From: Niabella sp.
GTDB lineage: Bacteria; Bacteroidota; Bacteroidia; Chitinophagales; Chitinophagaceae
Direction of reading: 5' to 3'
Assembly (NCBI RefSeq): GCF_030150205.1
Contig: NZ_JASLGT010000002.1
Coordinates: forward strand, 186,001-250,000
Length of the DNA: 64,000 nucleotides
Part shown: positions 45,740-52,952 of the stretch, piece after piece
Layout of the letters: every line of letters begins with the position of its first letter
Numbering within the stretch: the stretch's first letter is position 1
Translations under genes and position numbers: made by a program
Notes under the pieces: generated by a model
The model's input: the letters and a program-made list of their open reading frames with translations, nothing else
Told to the model about the DNA's origin: nothing
Databases searched by the model: none

Positions 45740-47539
45740 TCAGGATGCAAAATGATCAATTACCAATTGTGCTTTTGCCTTGCCAATGACGGCGGCCAAT
45801 TCGTCCAGCGATCGCTCCCGGACGTTTTTAACGGAACGGAATTCTTTTAGTAATTCCTCTGCTGTATTTTTCCCGATGCCTTTTATAGACTCCAGTTCGT
45901 TCTTAAAGGTGCCCTTGCTTCTTTTTTGCCGGTGAAAGGTAATACCAAAACGGTGCACCTGGTCGCGGATAAACCGGATTAGTTTCAAACTGGCACTGTT
46001 GTACGGAAGCTTCAGCGAATCCTTATCTCCAGCAAAGAAGATCTCTTCCACATTTTTAGCAAGGCCCACCAATGTAATACTGCCCTGTAGCTCCAGGTCC
46101 TCAATCGCTTCCAGTGCGGCGCTCAGCTGTCCCTTACCACCATCAATGATCACCAGCTGCGGCAAGGGTTCTCCTTCTTCTGTAAGGCGGCGGTAGCGAC
46201 GGTAAACGGCTTCTTTCATGCTGGCAAAGTCATTGATACCTTCTACGGTTTTTACATTAAAGTGACGGTAGTCTTTTTTACTGGGTACGCCGTTTTTAAA
46301 ACAAACCATGGCCGATACAGGATAGCTGCCCTGGAAATTCGAGTTATCAAAACATTCGATATGCACCGGCAGTTCCTGAAGTTGCAGATCCAGCTGCAAC
46401 TGTTCCAGTACTTTTACATGGTCTACATTACGGTTGATCTTTATACGTTCTTTATTCTTCAGTTCCTCTATAAAATAACCGGCATTTTTCTCCGAAAGTT
46501 CCAGCAGCTTTTTGCGGTCGCCGGCCCTGGGCACTACAAGCTCAACATTGGCTTCGGGGTAATCAACCTCAAAGGGTACCACAATTTCCGGTACATGACT
46601 GTTAAAGGTCATGCGCAGCTGGCTGATGGCATATACCAGTATCTCTTCTACCGGTTCATCCAGGTGGGTTTCCAGTTTGTTGGTTTGCGTTTGCACTACG
46701 GTTCCGTTCCGGATCATCAGGTAGTTGACATAGGCAACCGACTTATCTTTAATAATCGAAAACACATCTTTGTCGCCACCCCTGATACCGGTGATCACCG
46801 ATTTGGATTGATAATAGTCTTCCAGGTATTCGATCTTTTTGCGCACCTGTTCGGCCTTTTCAAATTCCAGGGCTTCGGCATGCGTCCGCATTTCTTCTTT
46901 AAAATGACGGATCACCGGCCGCAGGTTTCCCTTTAACAGATCGCGGATCTGCCCGGTATTTTCATCATAGTCGGCCCTTGTTTGCAATCCCTCGCAGGGG
47001 CCCTTGCAGTTACCCAGGTGATATTCCAGGCAAACCTTAAATTTTCCTTTTTCAATATTTTTCTGCGAAAGGTTGAGGCTGCAGGTACGCATGGGGATGG
47101 TGCGTTTGATAAACTCCAGTAGCTCCCGTACTTTAAAAACGGAGGTATAAGGCCCCAGGTATTCCGACCCGTCGTCTACCGGCTGACGCGTAAGGTAAAT
47201 GCGCGGAAAGGGCTCGTTCCTAATAACAATATAAGGATAAGATTTGCTGTCCTTAAGGTTGATATTATACTTGGGCTGGAACTGCTTGATCAGCGAGTTC
47301 TCCAGGAAGAAAGCATCCGGCTCGCTGTTTACGATTGTAAACTCGAGGTGATGAATGCGCTGCACCAGCTCATGCGTTTTGTAATTGGTAAAGGTCTTGT
47401 TAAAATAAGAACTCACCCGCTTGCGCAGGTCCTTTGCCTTGCCTACATAGAGGATCTTCCCGGTTTCATCAAAATACTTATAGATGCCCGGCTGGTGCGG
47501 AATGGTGGATGCAATATTTGAAAACTGTTCCTGTGTCAA
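45740..47539 (-). CDS. uvrC: Excinuclease ABC subunit C
   Basis: The 599-residue protein makes the dual incisions in nucleotide excision repair. The GIY-YIG nuclease domain is at 14-95 (PGIYKYFDETGKILYVGKAK), the UVR motif at about 205-240 (EALEFEKAEQVRKKIEYLED), an RNase H-like C-terminal nuclease around 350-530 with VIIDGGKGQLSAA, and a tandem HhH region near 560-599 (IKGIGKNTAEELLKEF). The start is TTG at 47539; no ATG lies upstream in frame. Length is normal for UvrC. The gene converges with the CNNM gene and has no visible partner in this window. Confidence 0.95.
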   Translation of the reverse strand: MTQEQFSNIASTIPHQPGIYKYFDETGKILYVGKAKDLRKRVSSYFNKTFTNYKTHELVQRIHHLEFTIVNSEPDAFFLENSLIKQFQPKYNINLKDSKSYPYIVIRNEPFPRIYLTRQPVDDGSEYLGPYTSVFKVRELLEFIKRTIPMRTCSLNLSQKNIEKGKFKVCLEYHLGNCKGPCEGLQTRADYDENTGQIRDLLKGNLRPVIRHFKEEMRTHAEALEFEKAEQVRKKIEYLEDYYQSKSVITGIRGGDKDVFSIIKDKSVAYVNYLMIRNGTVVQTQTNKLETHLDEPVEEILVYAISQLRMTFNSHVPEIVVPFEVDYPEANVELVVPRAGDRKKLLELSEKNAGYFIEELKNKERIKINRNVDHVKVLEQLQLDLQLQELPVHIECFDNSNFQGSYPVSAMVCFKNGVPSKKDYRHFNVKTVEGINDFASMKEAVYRRYRRLTEEGEPLPQLVIIDGGKGQLSAALEAIEDLELQGSITLVGLAKNVEEIFFAGDKDSLKLPYNSASLKLIRFIRDQVHRFGITFHRQKRSKGTFKNELESIKGIGKNTAEELLKEFRSVKNVRERSLDELAAVIGKAKAQLVIDHFAS

Positions 47540-47711
47540 TGTTGCTAAAGGTGTTTGGAAACGTACAAAATTAACCGGTAAATCTTGTTTTAAAAAATGC
47601 TTTGTAAAAACAACCGGGCGACTGGGGCGACAAATGCGACGATATCAGTGCTGAATCGGCCTGCAGATCCTCGTCATTTAAACATTGCAGGGTCTGCGAA
47701 CGCAAATAACA

Positions 47712-47736
47712 AACGGGCCGCAAGACGCGGCCCGTT
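47712..47736 (-). terminator. Intrinsic terminator of gpmI
   Basis: AACGGGCCGC pairs perfectly with GCGGCCCGTT around a 5-base loop, followed on the minus strand by TTTGTTATTT. It lies 35 bases after the gpmI stop. Confidence 0.85.
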
Positions 47737-47770
47737 CGTCAGTTATTTAAACAATAAGATAAACTGTCTA

Positions 47771-49312
47771 TTATATCGAATCCTTATCTACCAGTATATC
47801 CCCGGTCATTTCCTTCGGTATCGGCAATTTCATAAAGGTAAGAATGGTCGGCGCAATATCGCCCAGCTTGCCTTCTTTTACGGTACCCTTCCAGTTGTTG
47901 TCGATAATGAACAGGGGCACTGGATTCATGCTGTGTGCGGTATTCGGACTGCCATCTTCATTTACCAGGTAGTCGGAGTTGCCATGATCGGCGGTAAGGA
48001 AGACTACATAATCCTGTTTCAGGGCTTCGGTTACGATCTGCTCTACACACTGATCAACGGTTTCCACTGCTTTTATAGCTGCAGAAAATACACCGGTATG
48101 GCCCACCATATCTGCATTGGCAAAGTTCAGGCAAATAAAATCGGCGGTTTTATTGTGGATCTCCGGAAGGATGGCCTCCGTCAGTTCCCGGGCGCTCATT
48201 TCCGGTTGCAGGTCGTAAGTGGCCACCTTGGGAGAGGGCTTTAAAATACGGTGCTCGCCCTCAAATGGTTTTTCGCGTCCACCGCTGAAGAAGAAGGTCA
48301 CATGCGGATATTTTTCCGTTTCGGCAATGCGGATCTGTTTCAGGTGATTGGCTTCGATCACTTCCCCGATGGTTTGGGTAAGATCTTCATTGTGGAACAA
48401 TACATGTACATTTTTAAACGTATGATCGTAAACGGTCATGGTGGTATAATCCAGGTCCAGTGTGTGCATCTGCTGTTCCGGATGATCCTGCTGGGTCAGC
48501 ACTTCGGTGATCTCCCGGCAACGGTCGGTACGGAAGTTAAAACAAAGCACGACATCCCCGTTTTTGATCGTGGCTACTGGCTGATTTTCCGCGTTGGTGA
48601 TCACTGTGGGTTTAATAAACTCATCCGTAATATTATTGGCATAGCTGTTTTGAATGGCTTCAATGGCTGAAGCAGCTGTTTCGCCCTTACCGTTTACCAT
48701 CGCTTCGTAGGCCAGTGCCACACGTTCCCAACGCTTATCGCGGTCCATGGCATAATAACGGCCGTCTACGGTTGCAATGCGGCCCACACCCGTCTGATCC
48801 AGGTGTTGCTGCAGGTCTTCAATAAATCCCAGTCCGCTTTTGGGGTCTGTATCCCTTCCGTCTGTAAATGCATGGATAAACACTTCCTGCAGATTATTGT
48901 CCTTACAAATGTTTATTAGTGCTTTTAGATGATTGATATGCGAATGCACCCCACCATTGCTCACCAAACCTAACAGGTGTAAGGGTTTGCTGTTTTCTTT
49001 AGCATGTGTGAGCGCCCGCAATAATGCTTTGTTGGCCGCCAACTCTCCGGTTTTAACCGCTACATTGATGCGTTGAAGTTCCTGATACACAATGCGTCCG
49101 GCGCCAAGGTTCAGGTGGCCCACTTCAGAATTACCCATTTGGCCTTCCGGTAAACCTACCAGTTCACCAAAGGTTGTGAGGGTAGTATTGGGATATTTGC
49201 TGTATAAAGATCTGGTAAAAGGCACGTTAGCATTCTGGATGGCATCTGCCGATGCAACTTTCCCGAGCCCCCAGCCGTCCATTATTAGTAAAATTGCTCT
49301 TTTTTGTGACAT
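47771..49312 (-). CDS. gpmI: 2,3-bisphosphoglycerate-independent phosphoglycerate mutase
   Basis: The 513-residue enzyme interconverts 3- and 2-phosphoglycerate in glycolysis without bisphosphoglycerate, using two Mn2+ ions. The N-terminal LLIMDGWGLG is the first metal strand, S62 in GQMGNSEVGHLNLGAGR is the phosphoserine site, and VVFLTADHGNSDYLVNEDG carries the second-metal residues. Length is normal. The ATG at 49312 matches the usual start. It is monocistronic with a terminator behind it. Confidence 0.96.
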   Translation of the reverse strand: MSQKRAILLIMDGWGLGKVASADAIQNANVPFTRSLYSKYPNTTLTTFGELVGLPEGQMGNSEVGHLNLGAGRIVYQELQRINVAVKTGELAANKALLRALTHAKENSKPLHLLGLVSNGGVHSHINHLKALINICKDNNLQEVFIHAFTDGRDTDPKSGLGFIEDLQQHLDQTGVGRIATVDGRYYAMDRDKRWERVALAYEAMVNGKGETAASAIEAIQNSYANNITDEFIKPTVITNAENQPVATIKNGDVVLCFNFRTDRCREITEVLTQQDHPEQQMHTLDLDYTTMTVYDHTFKNVHVLFHNEDLTQTIGEVIEANHLKQIRIAETEKYPHVTFFFSGGREKPFEGEHRILKPSPKVATYDLQPEMSARELTEAILPEIHNKTADFICLNFANADMVGHTGVFSAAIKAVETVDQCVEQIVTEALKQDYVVFLTADHGNSDYLVNEDGSPNTAHSMNPVPLFIIDNNWKGTVKEGKLGDIAPTILTFMKLPIPKEMTGDILVDKDSI

Positions 49313-49515
49313 TGAACTTGCTTTTAGTTAAAAATTAAAGGCTGCGAAATCAGAAGTATAAGGGTTCTGCAGCCGAAGCAGTAAAATTAAAAAGAATGTT
49401 TGAAGAATGGGTGACTAAAAAGAGTTCTATTTACACACATTTTCATTAAAGGTTGGCGACGCAGGTTTTTTTAATATATTCGTACCACCTTGAACAACGG
49501 ATCATAACAAAAATG

Positions 49516-49917
49516 ATGAATACAATGAAACATTTTTTACGATTGTCCTTAATTGCTTTTGCAACCAGCTTACTGATCACCAGTCTGCATGCACAGAGTG
49601 TGGATGGTGTGATAAACAGTCTTAAAACCGGGAATGCTGCGCAGCTTGTAGGCAATGTTGGTGACAACATGCAGTTAACGATCGCCGACAAAAGCAATAC
49701 CTACAATAAATCGCAGGCAGAACAGGCGTTAAAGGACTTTTTTGGAAAAGCAAGCGTAAAAGGATTTGAGCTGAAGCACAAAGGAAGTTCACCCAATGGT
49801 AACTATGCCATTGGAACCCTGCAAACTGCCGGTGGAAACTACCGCGTAAATATCTTTATGCGGAAGGAAAAAGGCGGAGAGGTAATTAAGGAACTGCGCT
49901 TTCAGCTGATTGAATAA
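49516..49917 (+). CDS. DUF4783-like small exported protein
   Basis: The 133-residue protein has a signal peptide (MKHFLRLSLIAFATSLLITSLHAQ) and a mature domain of about 105 residues with GNAAQLVGNVGDNMQLTI, YNKSQAEQALKDFF, GNYAIGTLQTAGGNYRVNIF and a final IKELRFQLIE strand, which resembles the SnoaL/NTF2-like DUF4783 family found in Bacteroidota. The function is unknown. Several Met codons lie at 49513-49525; I take the ATG at 49516. A strong terminator follows and then the nadC gene. Confidence 0.75.
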   Translation: MNTMKHFLRLSLIAFATSLLITSLHAQSVDGVINSLKTGNAAQLVGNVGDNMQLTIADKSNTYNKSQAEQALKDFFGKASVKGFELKHKGSSPNGNYAIGTLQTAGGNYRVNIFMRKEKGGEVIKELRFQLIE

Positions 49918-49942
49918 GAAATTCTGTGAAAATTTAGTGATA

Positions 49943-49977
49943 AAACAGCCTCTCCTAATGAGAGGCTGTTTATTTTT
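49943..49977 (+). terminator. Intrinsic terminator in front of nadC
   Basis: AAACAGCCTCTC (49943-49954) pairs perfectly with GAGAGGCTGTTT (49960-49971), followed by ATTTTT. It ends only 7 bases before the nadC ATG, so the nadC promoter must overlap it or transcription reads through. Confidence 0.92.
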
Positions 49978-49983
49978 ACAACT

Positions 49984-50841
49984 ATGGACGCATTTCAGGA
50001 AAAACTCGAACATCTGATACGGGAAGCGCTGCGGGAAGATATCGGATCCGGTGATCACTCTACATTGTGCTGCATCGACCCGGCTGCAAAAGGAAGGGCG
50101 GTATTAAAAGTAAAACAGGAAGGTGTACTGGCCGGGGTACAGGTGGCGGAAAAGATCCTTAAATTTAAGGAGCCGGGCAGTTTGGTGACCTGCTTTATGA
50201 ATGACGGCGCTGATATGAAGCCGGGCGATATTGCGTTTGAAGTGGAGGCACTGGAGCATACCATCCTGCAATGCGAGCGGCTATTGTTGAACTGTATGCA
50301 GCGGATGAGCGGCATTGCTACCCTTACAAAAAAGTACACCGATAAATTGCAGGGCTACCGCACACGGCTGCTGGACACCCGCAAAACAACCCCGAACTTC
50401 CGGCTGCTGGAAAAAGAGGCGGTACGCATCGGCGGAGGGGTAAACCACCGGTTTGGATTGTACGATATGATCATGTTAAAAGACAATCATATTGATTATG
50501 CAGGAGGCATTAAAAATGCCATTGAAAAAGCGCATGATTATGTACAGCGGAACCAGCTTTCTATACAGATCGAAATTGAAACCCGTACGCTGGAGGATGT
50601 AAAAATGGTAATGGCCGTGGGGCAGGGAAAAGTATTCCGGGTAATGCTGGATAATTTTACACCCGCACAAATTACGGAGGCGCTCACCGTTATTGAAGGT
50701 ACTTTTGAAACAGAGGCCAGCGGCGGTATTAACCTGGATACGATTGAATCCTATGCCGCTACCGGTGTTGATTTTGTGAGCGTGGGCGGATTGATTCACC
50801 AGGCGCAAAGCCTTGACCTGAGTTTGAAAGCGGCAATATAG
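49984..50841 (+). CDS. nadC: Nicotinate-nucleotide pyrophosphorylase (carboxylating)
   Basis: The 285-residue enzyme makes nicotinate mononucleotide from quinolinate and PRPP in de novo NAD synthesis. The conserved segments REDIGSGDHST, DTRKTTPNFRLLEKEAVRIG with the following GGVNHRFGL, MLKDNHIDYAGG, and SGGINLDTIESYAATGVDFVS are all present at normal positions. nadA and nadB are not in the window. The ATG is only 13 bases behind a terminator hairpin, so the message has almost no leader. Confidence 0.96.
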   Translation: MDAFQEKLEHLIREALREDIGSGDHSTLCCIDPAAKGRAVLKVKQEGVLAGVQVAEKILKFKEPGSLVTCFMNDGADMKPGDIAFEVEALEHTILQCERLLLNCMQRMSGIATLTKKYTDKLQGYRTRLLDTRKTTPNFRLLEKEAVRIGGGVNHRFGLYDMIMLKDNHIDYAGGIKNAIEKAHDYVQRNQLSIQIEIETRTLEDVKMVMAVGQGKVFRVMLDNFTPAQITEALTVIEGTFETEASGGINLDTIESYAATGVDFVSVGGLIHQAQSLDLSLKAAI

Positions 50842-51134
50842 GTTTCATGTTTAAAGTTTCAGATTGGATGCGTATCCTGTTTGATGTCATTGCTCATTGA
50901 TGCGGTATAGGCAGATAATTTTAAACATTTCACAGAACAGATCTGAAACGGTATTCAGCAGTCATCAGTCAGTAGTCAGTTATCAGCTATCAGTTATCAG
51001 TCATCAGGAGTAGTGTATAAATATTCAATTTTAACCGGGAACTCAACCTGAAACCTGCCCGTCCGGTCAGGCGGGCGTTAAACCCCGTCCGGACGGTCGT
51101 CCGGGCGGGCTGGAACTTTAAACAAAAGAAGAAC
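50842..51134. repeat. Intergenic region with short-word repeats and GC-rich hairpin
   Basis: 50956-51009 consists of overlapping CAGTCATCAGT / AGTTATCAGC words. 51056-51112 is a GC-rich segment with GCCCGTCCGG, CCGTCCGGACGG and CCGGGCGGGC that can fold on itself. No gene is visible. Confidence 0.6.
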
Positions 51135-51479
51135 GTGGCAAAGAATAAATCAGATCAGCATGGGTTTGTATACAGTACCAACCCCGATTTTAAGTTTGAA
51201 CCGGATGCCGGTCATTCGGAAACCCTGCCGCCGGCGCAGCAGCGGTTGCGGATACAGCTGGAAACAAAACACCGGGGAGGAAAAACGGCCAGTGTGATCC
51301 TGGGGTTTATTGGAACCGATGATGATTTGCAGGACCTGGCAAAAAAGCTGAAATCATTTTGCGGAACAGGCGGCAATGCCAAAGACGGGGAGATCATCAT
51401 CCAGGGTGACCACCGTGATAAACTGCTTCAGTGGTTTCAGAAGAACGGCTATACCCAAACAAAGAAAAGCGGCGGATAA
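51135..51479 (+). CDS. SUI1/eIF1-like translation factor (YciH family)
   Basis: The 114-residue protein has a SUI1 domain (about 38-110): RIQLETKHRGGKTASVILGF, followed by DDLQDLAKKLKSFCGTGGNAKDGEIIIQGDH and the closing KLLQWFQKNGY, matching bacterial YciH proteins that bind the small ribosomal subunit and affect start-site selection. The N-terminal 35 residues are variable and typical of this family in Bacteroidota. The start is a GTG at 51135 (MAKNKSDQHG); there is no nearer ATG in frame. Confidence 0.9.
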   Translation: MAKNKSDQHGFVYSTNPDFKFEPDAGHSETLPPAQQRLRIQLETKHRGGKTASVILGFIGTDDDLQDLAKKLKSFCGTGGNAKDGEIIIQGDHRDKLLQWFQKNGYTQTKKSGG

Positions 51480-52110
51480 GCCGGGAAATATAAAATGACA
51501 AAGAACCAATTTACAATGTAGAAGTGTTGAGACAGGTTTAAAGTTCAACGTTGGATCCGTTTTTACGCTTGATGTAAGGCTCTTCTCCTGCAGGCTACCC
51601 GCCATTTTCAATTACATGCAAATACCGGACGACGCGAAAGTCAACAGGCAGGAACGGCTTCTTCATTTTCAGATTTCCACCTGCTCACATTCCTCCACAA
51701 TTTACATTTAATATTTTTCAACCCGTAAGGAAGGTTCCAGTGGTAACCGCAATGGACGCAATGAACCCGCAATGGACGCAATGAAAACCTGTTTGATCTT
51801 AATGTCGCTCGCGAACCTTGCGGAACCCTTGTGCCCCTTGCGTTTAAACTGTAACCGCAATGGACCAAAGTAGGCGCAATGGGAACCTGAATGTTGAAAA
51901 ATTCCCTTAGTGTAAGATGTTATATGCCAGACGCTGGATGCGGTTTGGTTTTATGTTTAATGAACTTCGCTTTTCCCTACTGACTACTGGCTATTCCCCA
52001 TTATCTCCAGATATCAACCGGAGAAAGTTCACGGAGCAGTAACGGCATCTCCATTTTCACTCCTGATAGCTACCGGATTCAAATTTTCAAATTCGTCTAT
52101 TTCATGCATC
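51480..52110. repeat. Intergenic region with GCAATGG/TTGCG repeat element
   Basis: At 51735-51880 the words CCGCAATGGACGCAATG (twice in tandem), ACCTTGCGGAACCCTTG and CCCTTGCGTTTAAAC are arranged so that the first and later parts are roughly inverse; a last CCGCAATGGACC ends the element. A related element lies at 60062-60178. TCAAATTTTCAAATT at 52078-52096 belongs to another family. No gene is visible. Confidence 0.6.
52078..52096 (+). repeat. Intergenic TCAAATT word repeat
   Basis: TTCAAATTTTCAAATTC lies just behind the 3' end of the rhodanese gene. Same family as at 14516, 43345, 45688 and 59850. Confidence 0.5.
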
Positions 52111-52704
52111 TTATCGCTTCGACATCAGCGTTACACCGGTTGGTAATGCTTCGGGTTGAGCAACCTCCGTGCCTTCAAACTTCAGCCGGGGATCGTTGAC
52201 GTTTACCAGCTCGGAAAGCTCATAAACATTCCGGTATCCGTATCCATATAAATTGATATAGGTAGGAATATTCAATGCCAGTGTAAGGGATTTGTTTTTT
52301 TTGAGTGCTGTCGCCGGCACTACCGCTTTTGTAGCGAAATTTCGCTGATCCCCGTCAAAATTATTATTGCAGTAGATCAACACCTTCGTATCAAAGGCCG
52401 GAATTATTTTGGCAAGATTTGCCTGTGTAAAATCGGCAAAGTTTAAATGCAAAGCGCCTTTGATATGTTTGCGCTGGTACATATCATCAGACCGGGTGTC
52501 CAGGATCACTACACCATTTGCTTCGCTAAGCTTTAAAAATGCATCCAGGGAAACCAGCCGTTTTTGCCGGTGCTCTTTTACTTCTTTTACCAGCTGTGCA
52601 AAAGCATCATAGTCTACTTTTGCTTTCGCAGCAGCTTTTTGAGCAAAGCCTGTTTGTGCTATCAAGAGCATGGATAAAATAAGAAGGAATGTACCTGGTT
52701 TCAT
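52111..52704 (-). CDS. Exported rhodanese-like sulfurtransferase
   Basis: The 197-residue protein has a signal peptide (MKPGTFLLILSMLLIAQ, cut near GFAQ) and a rhodanese domain (about 50-190). The putative catalytic cysteine is C112 in VLIYCNNNFDGDQR, and the N-terminal part has VVILDTRSDDMYQRKHIKGALHL. These proteins move sulfur or act as thiol switches in the periplasm. The ATG at 52704 is taken rather than a GTG two codons upstream. No partner gene is adjacent. Confidence 0.9.
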   Translation of the reverse strand: MKPGTFLLILSMLLIAQTGFAQKAAAKAKVDYDAFAQLVKEVKEHRQKRLVSLDAFLKLSEANGVVILDTRSDDMYQRKHIKGALHLNFADFTQANLAKIIPAFDTKVLIYCNNNFDGDQRNFATKAVVPATALKKNKSLTLALNIPTYINLYGYGYRNVYELSELVNVNDPRLKFEGTEVAQPEALPTGVTLMSKR

Positions 52705-52901
52705 TGTCACTGTTTATTTACAGGATGAAGTTAGTTATTTTCCGGTTGCATAGGAGCCTTCCGGCAGGCCGCGGTTTCAATGCTGATCTTATTACTAAAG
52801 CTGAAGTGTGCGACGCAAGCAAAGCCGATAGCAGTGCCGGCGCCGGCAACCAAATAACCAGACCTGTTGAAGCAATTTAGCATAAAGGGGCTGTAAAACA
52901 C

Positions 52902-52932
52902 AAAAAAGCCGGAACGATTGTCCGGCTTTTTT
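52902..52932 (-). terminator. Intrinsic terminator of the M16 peptidase gene
   Basis: AAAAAAGCCGGA pairs with TCCGGCTTTTTT around a 7-base loop. It lies 21 bases behind the minus-strand peptidase stop and has T runs on both strands. Confidence 0.92.
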
Positions 52933-52952
52933 GAAAACAAATATCCTGGTGA

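Noticed and set aside
47727..47739. CCGTTCGTC next to the gpmI terminator
   Set aside because: It matches the AlgR-like core but is a single copy, is part of the terminator stem and has no repeat 21 bases away.
50956..51009. CAGTCATCAGT word array as a CRISPR array
   Set aside because: The words overlap without spacers of regular length, and there are no cas genes.
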